64,000 nucleotides of DNA from positions 53,994,600-54,058,599 of the forward strand of contig CM039211.1 in the NCBI GenBank assembly GCA_008360975.2. The letters are read 5' to 3'. Every line of letters starts with the position of its first letter. Position 1 is the stretch's first letter. Source of the stretch: Lichenostomus cassidix. Taxonomy: Eukaryota; Chordata; Aves; Passeriformes; Meliphagidae. The notes below the pieces were generated by a model. That model had not been told where the DNA came from. It saw only the letters and a program-made list of their open reading frames with translations, and searched no databases. The translations under genes were made by a program, and so were the position numbers. Below are positions 12,101 through 23,958 of the stretch, in pieces.

Positions 12101-13457
12101 CTCTTGTCATTTCATGCAAGATTGGATATATCCATCCAGGACAATGGAAAATGAGGGAATGAGCCTTTTATTAGAGCTGGAACATGGTGAGGGTAGTGAC
12201 CCTCTTGTGAGACAAGGGGTCCCCACATGACAGTTCAGTATTACCCTAAGACATTTCCTGTTGTAGGTGACAACTTGGATCAGAAGAATATGTACAGCTG
12301 TTGGGAAGGTTTCTTTAAAAAATGAAACCTGTCCCTTTCTCTCACCAGAAGTTATGCAACTTGAAAAACAAAACCCAACCAAGAAGCAAATTCATCCCTC
12401 CAATGGGGTTTCTAAAGAAAAATCATAGTTAAAAGTAATTTTTCCAACCAATTAAATTTTCCAACTTCAATTAAATTTCTCTAGCTATCACAGATATTCA
12501 AATATTTAGCATAATAATGACAAAGCAAAGTATGTTCTTAAAAGAAAAAAACCTAAAAATTAAAAATCTGTCTAGCTGGCATTATCAAAATGTAATTTGG
12601 CTGCTTTACTCAATTCTCTTCCAAAGCAACATGATCTGGCTAATGACATTCTAACCATTTTTTAGTGATGGTATTTTCAACTGGGTTAGCTGGACAGCAC
12701 AAATCATACTCTTCCAGGCTCTACTCAATTTCTTTGAAGATATGCAATTGCTCAGCTCTATGTATCAGCTCAAATTCTTGATGGCATTTACAGTACACAA
12801 AGAATCCTGTTTGTCATCTCTACTTATATCAAAATCTACTGTGATTTTTCTGAAATGAACAAGATTTTTAAGTGTTCTCATCTCACAGCAATAAATATTC
12901 ATTCAACAATCTGTCAGATACCCAACTTCAAAAGACAACTGGCTTGGAGGCAAATACATGATAATTATGGCTTTTGAATTCTTCAGCAACTAAAGCTGCA
13001 GACCTATACTTCCAAATAGATTTTACTGATTTTCTTTTTCCTTGTTCATAAAGGGAAGAAATAAGATGGAAAAAAGGCAGAACAGGAAGATCACAAAATG
13101 CAAGGGAATATTTTAGTATATTGTGAATACAAACCTACAGTAAAAATTACCTAAATTAAAAAAGCTGGTCTAACAGTCTAGCAGGTCTGTATGACATTAT
13201 TTAATGTATTCAAAAGCAATCTGGCTAAGCTGGCAAGTATGATGCAAAAACAACAGCACCTTTTCTTCAGGGGAGAAGTTCATTTATAGTCTACCGAGTG
13301 TTTCTCAGATACTCATCACAAACACATTAATCCTTTAAAAAACAGGATAAAAATTAGATTTTCAATAGTAATTAAAAGCTGCTCAAAACAGAGTATTTAT
13401 CTTATTCCATACTGAGGTCACAGAAAAATAGAGAAATATCAGAATTATTGTTTTTAC
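6113..13457. other. ERBIN intron between large exon 19 and cassette A
   Basis: 7,345 nt of AT-rich DNA. It contains one CR1 LINE 3' fragment on the minus strand near 10.7-10.9 kb and an A-rich stretch at about 11080-11140. No other exon, RNA gene or element was recognised. Confidence 0.8.
10724..10880 (-). mobile_element. CR1 LINE 3' fragment (minus orientation)
   Basis: The sequence GAGTTGAAAGGGACCCACA followed by GATCATCAAGTCCAGCTC is the reverse complement of the 3' untranslated end of avian CR1 retrotransposons. The copy is 5'-truncated as usual for CR1 and diverged; its left edge lacks an intact octamer tail. Boundaries are approximate. Confidence 0.75.
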
Positions 13458-14979
13458 CTTTTCCAGCTTTTTAGCCTCAATATGTCGCAGCACCTGTTCC
13501 CTCCAGTCATGGGGAACTTTAGTTTTTCCTGCAGGGTCTAGTAAGGAGTGCTCGGAGTTAACCCTTGGGTTTGATCTCTTGGAGGGGCTAGTCCGTGAGT
13601 AGTTGAAGTCACTGACTGACATAGTTCTTTCGGGTATGTCGCTCACCGCGGGCCGCGCGCTCTGCGGGCGAGTCACGTTGGGACCGTCCATGCTGTAGGT
13701 CCGGGCAGAGAGAGGCCGCTGCTGCCCCGACATCACCGCTGCAGCTCTGCCCATCGAATGCAGATCTCTGTATGTTAAGTAGTCCCCTTCGGGAACTTGG
13801 GCCCGCCTTGAAGGTCCACCATCCCCAACATTTATGGAGGCTGTAGAAGAGACACTGCTCTGCCTTTGAAGAGTGTGTCTGGTTGCTCCTGGGAGCAGTC
13901 TGTCACCTGCTGGGACAGCCCACAGATCTGCGTGTCTCCCAGCCATCCGCTGGTGAGTGCTGTACACAGCGCTGGCCCGGACATTGTTATGATTGGAGAA
14001 ATTCATGTTGCCAGAATGCTTTACATAGCTGGGAGCTTCTGTACTGTCAGACCTAAGCAGACGTGAAGGAGGTAAGCTGCCTTGCTCTACTTGGGTGTTT
14101 TGTTTCTGGGGCCACAAGGCATCTTTTGCTGCTGCACTACTGCTGTACTGAATATTATATTGGGGAGCACAAAGCATCTGTGCGCTGCCTGCCACTGATC
14201 CCCTCACTACATTAGCACCTTCAGGATTGTGATTTGAGTCAAACTTGAACACTGTTTTTGTAGAAGATACTAAATCAGATGATGATGATGACCCAGGAAA
14301 AACCTGCAAAGGCTGATCGTAGAGAAGAGTAGCAGATTTACTTCGGACTATGTTTTTTCCATCTGCAGTATCAGATCCTGATTTTACCACTGAGTTAGGC
14401 TGTTGAGATCCATTCTCATTTACAGTATCATAGATTTTTAGCCCACCACTGTCCATACTTGTGATGCTGTGAGATTTCATCACAGGACCACTTCTCTGTG
14501 GAGATAAATCTTCAGTGCTTCTAGAAACAGACAGCTCAGCAGGATCCCCATCAACTGTAGTGCTTTTTGCTAGTTTGTCTTTACTGGGAGACTGTACTGT
14601 TTCCTCAGGATGTCCATTTACTTTATTTATACGATACTTATTTCCATTTTCCAAGTGCTCACTTTCTTCTTTTGTGTTGTTATTCAAAAAGCCCATTACT
14701 GAAACCGTTTTCTGTGTTTCTAACTTTTCTACAGGAACTGGCACTGCCTCTTCACTAACCAATTTATTGATATTCATGTTTATTTGGTCTAATTTGTGAG
14801 ACTCCTCCATAGGAGTGCTTAGATCAACGCCTTTTCCTATCAGGCCTAATCTTTCTTCAATGCTTAATTCATATTCAGACATATTTGTAACCTTCTCTTG
14901 CACATTTAGTTTTTCTTCTACTGTAATACTCAATTCTCCTCCATTTTGCAAAATATTATTCAAATTTTCATCTTCTCGC
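13458..14979 (-). CDS. ERBIN: ERBIN coding exon 19 (large central exon, residues 694-1201)
   Basis: This is the largest exon, 1,522 nt and 507 whole codons, with acceptor TCTTCCAG and a weak donor GTAAAA. It begins REDENLNNILQNGG and ends REQVLRHIEAKKLEK. It encodes the disordered scaffold region, which is variable at first and then holds conserved islands: HLENGNKY, KSTEDLSPQ-like (SRSTEDLSPQRSGP), MKSHSITSMDSGGLKIYD, IVRSKSATLLYDQPLQVF, QYNIQYSSSAA, MNFSNHNNVRA, LQRQSSVSSTASINVGD, PLSARTYSMDGPN and IPERTMSVSDFNYSR. Many Arg-x-x-Ser motifs resemble basophilic kinase or 14-3-3 sites. A TCA run gives five serines near 14280. The segment around 13640-13740 is unusually CpG-rich for this window. 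Confidence 0.97.
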
Positions 14980-15736
14980 CTGGAAGAAAAAAAGATGCCT
15001 TGTAAAAAAAATTCTCAAAAGAACAAACATACTTCTCTAAGAATCATCTTAATGAAAATCACCATTAATGTGCATCCATGCTGTGCATACAAAGCAGGGA
15101 AACAGATTAATGATTTGCTATCTTACATTGAAGAAGTATGTTATATAGACAGCTCATTTGGGCAAAATTTGTGTCATGTGATTTCAGACGTTTGTTTAAA
15201 TTCAACAAGAATCAATAAAAACAGTTCAGGAGTGTCAAGAAGTATGAAATGACAATAAGTCAAGGTTTTTTATTAATTTCTTGTAATTTTCATGACAATT
15301 CGGTACAATTGTATTGTTTGTATTGTCAGTTTTTATGACAAATGGCACTTTTAAACTAAACCTCTAGAAGAATAACAACCTGTAATTCCATTTTTAGTAA
15401 GTTTTTAAAGAATCTTTAATAGTCGTAGCAATCAAATTGATTTTCAGAATTAAGCAAATAAAACCACCGAGCATTTAAAATGGTATACTGATGTATTTTG
15501 TAGGGATAAGATTACTACACCGTATTATTAAGAGAGATGGGAACAGTGTATTGTATACCAAAGTTAGTCCCTGAGTTGTTTTTTTATGAGAACCTTATTA
15601 ACCTTACTATAAAACATTGAAATTTTAAATATTTAATGAATGATAAATAGATGAATTAAAGGAATGAACACAGTGTAAAATATTAAGTAACGTTTTTCCA
15701 TTGTATTTGCTTAGTGGTCCACAGTATCTTACAAAC
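14980..15736. other. ERBIN intron, 757 nt
   Basis: AT-rich intron between exons 18 and 19. Nothing else was recognised. Confidence 0.85.
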
Positions 15737-15920
15737 CTGATCTTGGATAAAACAGCAGCATGTGTTTCTTTGTCAGGAGAACAGAGAGAAATATCTTGGC
15801 TACTCTCAGTATTTAACGAAACAGAATCTGACATTCGAGAAGGAGAGGAACAGTTGCTGTTATTCTGATTGCTATTGTGGGTAGCTTCATCTGATAAGGA
15901 ATCAGTATCTTTTGAATCAT
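15737..15920 (-). CDS. ERBIN: ERBIN coding exon 18 (disordered linker, residues 633-694)
   Basis: This 184-nt exon has acceptor TTTCAG and a non-consensus donor GTTTGT. It encodes DDSKDTDSLSDEATHNSNQN, then the conserved SNCSSPSRMSDSVSLNTESS, QDISLCSPDK and ETHAAVLSKI, ending inside an Arg codon. It is rich in Ser, Asp and Asn and likely disordered, with proline-directed sites (SSPS, CSP). Confidence 0.95.
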
Positions 15921-17673
15921 CTGAAATAAAAATTTGCCAATTTAGTTAGACACACAGATCTTATTAATAGCCATTTCATATGTGCATGTATAGTATTTAG
16001 AAACTGTCTCTTGTTCTTCAGTAATTCTTACAACCCGAAATGAAAATATAAGCTAACACCTTGCAAAGTACATTGAAACTTACAAAATATTGTTGGAAAC
16101 AGTTCATATTTTTAAAAATATTTGGCTTAATATAAACAGAGCTTATCTGTTAATTAAATCTAACTTCCTGCTTTATTCCCATTTTCCTTCTCATACATTA
16201 GTATTACTAGTGCTGTATTACTGAATACTTCCTTACAATATCTATCAAATCACATTTCTGTTATTACAAGAATTTTAAAGTTGTAAATTACATTAGTCTA
16301 TTGACCCCCTAAGAAAATGAAGCACACTGATTCACATGCAGTATTTTGAAAGTGAACACAGCTCCTGATTTTGAACATCGTATCATTGTTAAAGTACTGT
16401 TTACTAGACAAGTACTGTGGAAGGATCTAGATCACTGAATAAGCTCTGTATAGCTTTTTAGTAAAAGTAAAAAATTAGGAATGAAAAATGTTCTTCTGCA
16501 GATTTTGAATCCAATGCACTCCCATGCTTTGCAGATCCCTTAGGACAATATTTTCGAAGTAATTTACCCTTGTGCACATTGATTCTTGCATAATGTATGC
16601 ATACTTACATACTACATCCGTAAAAAAAATATTTCTCTGGGGGAATTCAAGCCAGCCATGATTCTTACATGAGTGTAGAAACAAATACACTTAAATTTTT
16701 GCTTCAAGCCAGTTACAGGTGCCAATCGCATACATTTTGCGGAACTAATGTCTATCTTCAGAGACAAGAAAGAAGTTTTGACCTGGCACTTTAGTCAGAC
16801 ATAAAAATCCAAGGACAGCATTCATAAACATCCACATTTTCATCTGCATGTGAACCTCAGCAGACTCTTCCTGCTCCCACCATGTGGTTCTCCTCACCAA
16901 AACTCACCTTCTTACATCTAATGTCCAGAAAAGCTTTTTCTCCTGGAAAGTACTGGACTTGGATATCATATTAAGAAAGTATTATTTGCTATCCCATTTT
17001 TACATCATGTTTTTTCTGAATCCTAGGCCACTTCTTACTCTTAAGGAAATGGTTACCCAGACCAAATTTATATTTCAGAGAATATAAAATTTAGTTAGGA
17101 AAAAAAAAATATTCAGAAGTTTCATGCTAGAAAAACAAAGGAAAAGTAAGATCAAAATAACTCTGGAGAAAGAACTTCCACAAGAAAAGCTTATTCTTAA
17201 ACCTTAGGAAAAGAGCACAGCTTCTGTACAGAAATTTAAGTACGTGATACTGCTGCCTATAGCAGCAGTTATGGCAGCTGCCTATTGCAGCAGTAATTCA
17301 CAAAATCTGGGTGAAAGGGGAGACACAGAATATTTCCAATATAAATACCACTTTCTGCCATCTTTCTCTTAAGCATATCAAGAGTGTGTTCAAGCTGCAA
17401 CCTCCCCAAAACACAAATCCCTTCTCTTCCCATCTGATTTGAACTGACAAAAATCAAGAAAACTAGAATATCAACACAGCTTTCTCTAGCATACACTCAA
17501 GTAGGTGCAATTTTTTACTGCTTTCATTGCTTAACTAGGGAATTAATCATCTTTCTTTTAAAACATACAAATTAGGCCTAATTTTACTTAATTTAATTGG
17601 AAAAACTACCCACTTAGAGTCAAGAAATTATCTGAATCACACAGCATTTCCATTGCTTTTCATGGTATCTTAC
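15921..17673. other. ERBIN intron, 1,753 nt
   Basis: Intron between exons 17 and 18. It holds an imperfect 25-base tandem duplication at 17252-17300 and nothing else that I recognise. Confidence 0.85.
17252..17300. repeat. Imperfect tandem duplication, 25-bp period
   Basis: GCTGCCTATAGCAGCAGT at 17252 is repeated as GCTGCCTATTGCAGCAGT at 17277, followed by further partial similarity. Each unit contains a near-palindrome (CTGC...GCAG) able to form a short hairpin. Confidence 0.75.
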
Positions 17674-17788
17674 CTTTTTTGCTATTGCTTAGGGCTACCA
17701 CTTTTGGTTGGTTTATGGAGGTTTCTATCAGCGGTGGTCGCATTTCTGCCATTTTCATCTCTTCATCAGAGGACAGTTCTTCTGACTC
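17674..17788 (-). CDS. ERBIN: ERBIN coding exon 17 (acidic linker, residues 595-633; tandem acceptor)
   Basis: The exon is 115 nt from the CAG acceptor to donor GTAAGA. It encodes ESEELSSDEEMKMAEMRPPL then IETSINQPKVVALSNSKK, with an acidic serine cluster (SEELSSDEE) resembling casein kinase 2 sites. The acceptor reads TTTAGCAGGAG, so two AG sites lie three bases apart. Using the upstream one would extend the exon to 17791 and insert a single Gln. A third AG (GAG) follows three bases on. Confidence 0.95.
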
Positions 17789-18194
17789 CTGCTAAAGGAA
17801 AAACAGCTTTATGCTGTCCATTTTAAAGAGCACCAAAAGATTAAATGCAACCTAAATTATCACCCACTAAACAATAAAAGGGTAAAAAATTAGCCACATA
17901 ACATAGGCAAAGAAAAACAACTTCGTAGTGCATGTGTAGTCCAAGTCAATTGATTTATCTTTAAGAAGCAGCACATGCAGACTTGCATTGTCAGCTCTGT
18001 GGGATGACACTCATACGTTTAACTTTAACTGCCAAAAACTGCTTGGAGCAAGCAGATGAAGCCTTCATTCCACCACTGGAGAGAGCATTCAAGTCACAAA
18101 GTGATCACTGAACCAGCAAACACTGTAGACTGACTAGCTGGGTCTTGGTTTTGAAGAAAGAACCCACACTGAAACAGCTACACAGCAGCATGAC

Positions 18195-18440
18195 CAAGAG
18201 AATCTCAGGAATGGAGGCGCATGCTGTGAGAAAAGACTGAAGGAGCTTGGCTTGCCTAGTCTATCTAACAAAAACAGAGCATGGGTAGCTTGCTAGGATA
18301 AATTCCAAAAGGAAAAGGATTATTTAACTTAAAGAGCAATGGCAGAGGAATGAAGCGATGCTGAATACATTTAAGCTGGTAATCACTAGTTCTGAACCAT
18401 AAGATGGAACTCAGTGCACTTACAAGAGATTAATAGACAA
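18195..18440 (+). mobile_element. Probable ancient CR1-like LINE fragment
   Basis: The run GAAAAGACTGAAGGAGCTTG, then GGCTTGCCTAGTCTAT, resembles the CR1 3'-UTR region of plus orientation (a stretch like AAGGCTGAGGGAGCTGGGC-TTGTT-AGCCT). It is followed by weaker similarity over about 200 bases. It is much more diverged than the copy near 50.5 kb, so it is older. Assignment is by pattern memory only. Confidence 0.5.
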
Positions 18441-19374
18441 TGCTGCCACAAGAGCAGCCATGCGACTGATTCAGTATCCTGCTGCCAGCCCTATATTCAT
18501 TTATCTTTAAACCCCAATTGTTTCCAGTAATATTTTGAAGAAACAAACCATCACCAAACCTTCTTTCCTTGAAGAGGGAATTTTTTTCTACTAAACACAC
18601 TTCCTACTACAAATGCTACAATATCCATGTTGCACATTGCCAGAACAGTCCACCAATGTTCACTTTTTCTTACTGTTTTGGAATACTTAATGCATGGAAC
18701 CTACTGGAGCACCACTTTCCCATGATACCAATTACCTGGCCAGTTTTTGGGTCTGCAGGGAGGACAAACGTCACTCAGACACAACAAACAAGCTATGATA
18801 GTCTTAAGTAAAAATAAAACAGGAAAATCCATCTGCTTTTCTCTACAATCTGAAAAACCAACCTCTTCACTGCATCTACCACATTCCCGTCCTCTTGGCT
18901 GTGACATACAAGAGTAATTAATGCTGAAATGAAAAGCTTACACACATGCAAAGTGTGGATACCTGGATTCTGCAGCAGCATTACCAGCAGGTTAGTACAT
19001 GCAAATATGGACTTCACTATACCTGCCTCATTCACTTAACTGGCATACTGCCAGCCACAAAGAATTACTGTCACTAACATTATACAAATATCATGATCTT
19101 CTGAAATTACATTTTTAAATTAAAGAAAAATATCAATACCAGTATTTTCAAAAAGCATGAACACACTAGTGGGGAAGTAGCCAGTGACAGCCACAACTGC
19201 CTGTCACTCAAGTCTCTTCAGTGTAAGTATGATATAGGCACATTCCACAGCTTACACAACACAGGCAAAAATAATAATCCCCTTGCGAAACTATACGAAA
19301 GGTATTTTACAGGTTGTGACTGGGAACTGATTGAATAACAACTTCCAAAATTTGTCATAAATCTCAAAATTTTA

Positions 19375-19460
19375 AAATAACAATTTATTTATATTTTTTA
19401 AATTAAATAATTTAATTTTAATTTAATTTAATTTTAATTTAATTGTTTTTTAAAATAACA
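19375..19460. repeat. AT-rich low-complexity tract (TTTAATTTTAA-type)
   Basis: About 85 bases almost free of G and C, built from irregular ATTTTAATTTAATTT units. It is a simple low-complexity tract. Confidence 0.8.
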
Positions 19461-20033
19461 AATTTTGTTTGCAACAAGATGTAAAGTTCAGAAGTTTAAA
19501 ATCCCTCACTATAAGAGGTAAATACATTCCAAGAAATATTCCTGACAGCCCACTAGTAAACACAGAGGAATAAATATTTTTAAACCCACCTTCCACTTTT
19601 CATTTGAAATGCATGTGTATAGTCACTTGGATGCAGAAATTTTTAATTGCTCCCACTGATCTGACATTTTCTCATTTTGGCAACCATTTAAAGTGATTAT
19701 TTAATGAAGTACTGACAATCATGCAATAACTGGAGAATTCTATCAAAGTATGAGTCTTTCACAGTTTATATCAACCTTTAATTGAGTTTGATTTATTTTT
19801 GTTTAAATGCATGTGTCTTTCATTATGAACTTTTTATTAGCTGTTTCAACGTCTACTTAATAAAATCTGAAGTGAGAAAAATACTGTCTTGAAAACCACC
19901 TGAATTTACAACACTTACAGAGGGCAATTTTCTTCTTCTATTGTCAAGAGAAATTTTCATCTCCCAGAAGAACAAATTCACTATAACACCAGCACAATTT
20001 CTGACTGCTATAATGCTCATTGCAATGCCATAC

Positions 20034-20216
20034 CTCAAGCATGTCTTCATGGTTGACAATTGTTTTTGTGTTCTGCAAGGTTTTAACAAGTGCAGTCATC
20101 TGTGAATTTGCAGCGCTGTGCTCAGCTTCTGGTTCACTAGGCTTCTGCACAGAGCTTCCTGCTGAATATTGCTTTCTCTCATCTGCTTTGTTCTTTACCA
20201 AACCAATTTCTGAAGT
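20034..20216 (-). CDS. ERBIN: ERBIN coding exon 16 (disordered linker, residues 534-594)
   Basis: This 183-nt exon is phase 0 at both ends, with acceptor TTCTGCAG and a weak donor GTATGG. It encodes TSEIGLVKNKADERKQYSAG onward through SVQKPSEPEAEHSAAN to KTIVNHEDMLE. It is a low-complexity, probably disordered linker, less conserved than neighbouring exons. Homology rests on the motifs VQK-SEPEAE and IVNH(E/D)D and on the phase. Confidence 0.93.
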
Positions 20217-21002
20217 CTGCAGAATTAAGAATATTAGCAGAAAAAACATCCTGAAAGGTTTTCAGTGACATATAGAGCCAACATTATATATTTGGGGAAA
20301 ATATGGAATGGAAAAATCAGAACTCTGAAATTATAAACTACAAAATGCACTAGGTATAAAATGCTGAGAAAATGCCACAGATTACTAAGGTACAGTCTTT
20401 TGTACCTGCCCTTTGTCCATCAGTTTGACTCTCTTCCTTACTGGCATCAATTTATACCTTTACATTCCCAGTCAAATGAAAAAAAAAATACAAGAAGGCC
20501 AATACAATGATTCTACGTCAGCACCAAACAGTAGTCCTATCACAAACCATACTGCATCAAGCTCTTAGAGACTCTTGACAATTTTGCCAGCTTGTTATTA
20601 CTGCTTGTTGTCATACAAAACCTTTAATCATGAGGGGAGCAGTAAAATCCTTAGATTATCCAAATTTCACTGTGAAATCTGGCAGGTAAAAGAGGATCAG
20701 AGGATGACAAAGATGCGATCCTCTAGAAACCAGAGAAGTTAGCTCTTTAACACACCCACAGTTTGTATTTGCCTGAGAATCAGGTCACTTTTCTTGTTCC
20801 TAGGGTAGGAGGAAGACTGCTACTACAAACCAGACATTTATTACAGACATCCTTAGGTAGGGAAGAGGTAAATTGTGTTCTGTAATCTAACTATTTTTCT
20901 TGCTGAAGTGTCAGAGAGGAGGGAGAATAGAATTAAAAGTAGTCAATGACACTTTAGTCTTTGGAATTTCTTGCAAACCCAGAAGATAATTCTATCTCTA
21001 AC
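20217..21002. other. ERBIN intron, 786 nt
   Basis: Intron between exons 15 and 16. Nothing else was recognised. Confidence 0.85.
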
Positions 21003-21173
21003 CTTTACCCCCACATCTTTCACAGAAACTGTCTGGACTTCTCGTTTTGACTCCTTGGCAGTATCTTCAGTAGATTCTTCATCCTTTAGTCTATGTACAA
21101 TTGTCTGGACTGTCTTGACCATGTTCTTCAGTTCATCAGGATATGGAGTTGGATATCTTTTCAGATTGCCCTC
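21003..21173 (-). CDS. ERBIN: ERBIN coding exon 15 (linker, residues 477-533)
   Basis: The exon is 171 nt, phase 0 at both ends, with acceptor ATACAG and donor GTTAGA. It begins EGNLKRYPTPYPDELKNMVK and contains TVQTIVHRLKDEE, a likely short helix. It then diverges (STEDTAKESKREVQTVS) before ending KDVGVK. The first half is conserved with mammals and the second half is variable. The first codon, GAG, directly follows the CAG acceptor, so a weak tandem acceptor exists. Confidence 0.95.
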
Positions 21174-21762
21174 CTGTATAACAAAAAGCAATAGTGTTCT
21201 ACATTTATTTAGATGTCACAACTAAAATATAAGCTTTAAAACAAGTAATTAATTAGGACAAACCACTGAACAATCTAGGATCTCCACCTTGCTATTCAAG
21301 TCTACCTGCACTGAGGCAGATGTAAGTTTATACAACCAGGCAAGATTATGAATCGCTTTCATTCCCCTTCCCCAACATGTCCACTAATTCCAAGCAAGGA
21401 TTAAGACAACCATAATTCACTCAAAATCAGGATTTATCACAGTCTCTCCACTTATTCTCCACAACACCATTACTCAAGCAGCCTCCTAGTTGAGCCCTAC
21501 ATTGCCATGTATCAGCTTAGAGTTCTTCTCTTGTGCCCTACTGAAAATTATATGGCCAAATAATACCCAAACTAAAAGCAAACGCAACAAAAAATCCAAA
21601 CCCTAGTGTTTCATTCTGCTAGGTGCTTTAAACTAATAACTGATTACTTGATTTATTCAGCAGAGTGAAACCCACAGCCAAAGGAAGTAAAAGGCTGAGA
21701 TTAAGGGGTGGAAGTAAGACAGAGGGAAGTACCAAGTATGCAAAAACAAAGTCAGCACTAAC
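21174..21762. other. ERBIN intron, 589 nt
   Basis: Intron between exons 14 and 15. Nothing else was recognised. Confidence 0.85.
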
Positions 21763-21884
21763 CCGAGGTGGTGCCTCTCTCTCATCTTTGTCTTCATCAC
21801 ACTCAAATGCCACCTGAGCACGCTGCTTTCTCTGTTCCTCCCACAGAGATGGATTGAAACTTTCATTATCAGATATGAACATAA
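21763..21884 (-). CDS. ERBIN: ERBIN coding exon 14 (linker, residues 436-476)
   Basis: This 122-nt exon has acceptor TTTTCCAG and donor GTTAGT. It encodes MFISDNESFNPSLWEEQRKQ then RAQVAFECDEDKDEREAPPR. It is part of the post-LRR LAP-specific region, with a strongly charged stretch (ECDEDKDERE). It matches the mammalian protein almost completely, so this linker is under strong constraint. Confidence 0.96.
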
Positions 21885-23858
21885 CTGGAAAAAAAACCCC
21901 AAAGAACCTCTTATAAGAATAGGATACACTATGCAAAATAAAATAGTTTATTTTTCTTTCTCTTGGATGGGATTGGTGTGCTTTTGTATGCATTCTTAAA
22001 AGATTAAAGACTCACAGCACCATTAATTGAAGATCAGATGCAATGCCACTGCATTATGAATTTGGCTGTACTTTTATATTAGAAAAATCCCTATTTGTAA
22101 AAAGAAAATCGTATGAGCTGTACATTAGGCTTAACATTCACACTCAAAATTTTCAGCAGAACTCTTAATAGTTTTATTCTATATATAAATATGAAATTAT
22201 GTATTTGTGTGTACATGTACAGACAGGTAAATTATACTTGTATAGATTTATATAGCCTTTTGTCAGTGCTTAACATCATTAAGCACATGTAAGAACATTA
22301 ATCTGATTTCATTTAATGAAAATTTTAAAATGAAAACTAAGAATGCATTATTACTAATCCTAAAGAAATATAAGCATCTAAAACTGAAGGTTATGTTAAT
22401 CTGAATGATTTTGCAGGAGTTATGCAGTTGACAGGGGCTTTACATACAGGTATTTCTTCCTTAATTTTACAAGAGATTGTAAAAAAAAATCATGCAGGTA
22501 CACACTCTCTCATATTTTAGCATGTCTGGGTGTTACATCAGCCAGGTTCTACTTTAGCATGACAAATAGTATAATAAATCTGCCACTACCACCCAGCAAA
22601 AGTATATCCTTCACTAGCAATACCAAAACTATTCATATTAAACACTTCTATACCTAAAACAGTAAAACACTTAATGTTAGGGCTCAGTAAGCAATGAAAT
22701 ATTTGTTACTCTGCATTTACTGGGTAAACTTACAATTTTACACATCTGAAAATCTTATAATAAACTTCACTATCTCTATCACTAAAACTTCCTGACCAAA
22801 AGCCAACTTAAAAACTCTAGTGAACCTTAAACCTTCCATTTGTAATTACCACCTCAGACAGGTATTCTGTCATCTTAAGCCAAAGAAACAGTCCTTTCCT
22901 TGTCTACAGAAAGAAATCCTGGAACTTGACAAAAACGAAGTTCCAATGGAGAAAACACTTTCAGGAACAATATTGAACTTCACTGAATATCCCAGTTCTC
23001 ACATTCTATCAGAGGTATTGCAGATACATTAGAAGGCACTAAAAGTGATGAAGAATGTACTGCTTTTGCTTATGTTCTTCATTACTCCTCTTTCAGTGTA
23101 CTAGGCACCTGTGCCATGGAACAAGAAAGGTTAAAACTTGACCATTTTAAATTATTTCAATTAATATACTGCCCCTCTTAATTTCTGTTAAAGCAGCATA
23201 AGCTTTTTCCTTTTTCTTGCAAGGGAAAGAAAGTGGAAAAATAAAGTTATTTAACTCTATTTCCCTAACTCCTGATGGGCTTATTACTGGAATGTTACTT
23301 GTTTCCCTAACTATTTCACAACTGTGCTGAAGCAACTTTCTGGTAAGAGCTTAAAATTTTGTGTCTAACCTTTTATAAAACGGTTCAAACTACATCTGAG
23401 CAATATGCTTTCTCTAGACTGAATTTTTTTTCTTTTCAAAATAAACCAGAGAATGCTATGCACTTTTCAAAAAATACGTACCTGGTAATGGAGGAAACAT
23501 TTTGTTAAAATAGTCAGTTTGAAGTTAACACCTGCTAAAGAGAATTTCACCCCAAAACATTAAGCTCTGGTGGAAAGAAAGAAGGTGTCACACTGGGAGT
23601 GGCAATCATCACAGAAAGTGTTCCTGTCAGTCCATTTCTCACCTTTGCACACTGAAAAGAGTTTCGTATAGAATTTCCCAACATCTAAATCTCATTAAAT
23701 TACTGTTCCCATTCATCTGACACAACTCATCATCTCTTACAAGTATATGCCAAACTTGCATTTGAGTATTATTTAGTGAAAATTGCATTAGCAGGAAGTC
23801 TTCCCAATATTATTTTCAGAAGTGACCACTCTGACAGGGTATTTCAGAAATTCCTTAC
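21885..23858. other. ERBIN intron, 1,974 nt
   Basis: Intron between exons 13 and 14. AT-rich, with no element recognised. Confidence 0.85.
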
Positions 23859-23958
23859 CCTCCTCAGTCCTTGGTTGCTGAGGGAACATGTAATTAGTAA
23901 GTACTGTTTTCTGTGTGTCAGGGTCAGCTTCTTTTTGAAGAGGGATAAGTGGTTTAGA
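23859..23958 (-). CDS. ERBIN: ERBIN coding exon 13 (LAP-specific segment, residues 403-436)
   Basis: The exon is 100 nt, with acceptor TTTCTAG and donor GTAAGG. It encodes [20 protein letters not shown] then [13 protein letters not shown]. The [10 protein letters not shown] stretch followed by NYMFPQQ is the conserved LAP-specific segment that caps the leucine-rich repeat solenoid in LAP proteins. The exon ends with one base of a Val codon that is completed in exon 14. Confidence 0.96.

Larger units (their letters stand above)
17789..20033. other. ERBIN intron, 2,245 nt
   Basis: Intron between exons 16 and 17. It contains a probable old CR1 fragment at about 18195-18440 and an AT-only low-complexity stretch at 19375-19460. 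Confidence 0.8.

Noticed and set aside
13866..14066. Plus-strand open frame opposite the large ERBIN exon
   Set aside because: It is antisense to a well-supported coding exon and has no similarity to a known protein, so it is a shadow frame.
14515..15252. Plus-strand open frames overlapping the start of the large ERBIN exon
   Set aside because: They are antisense shadows that run across the exon boundary, with low-complexity composition.
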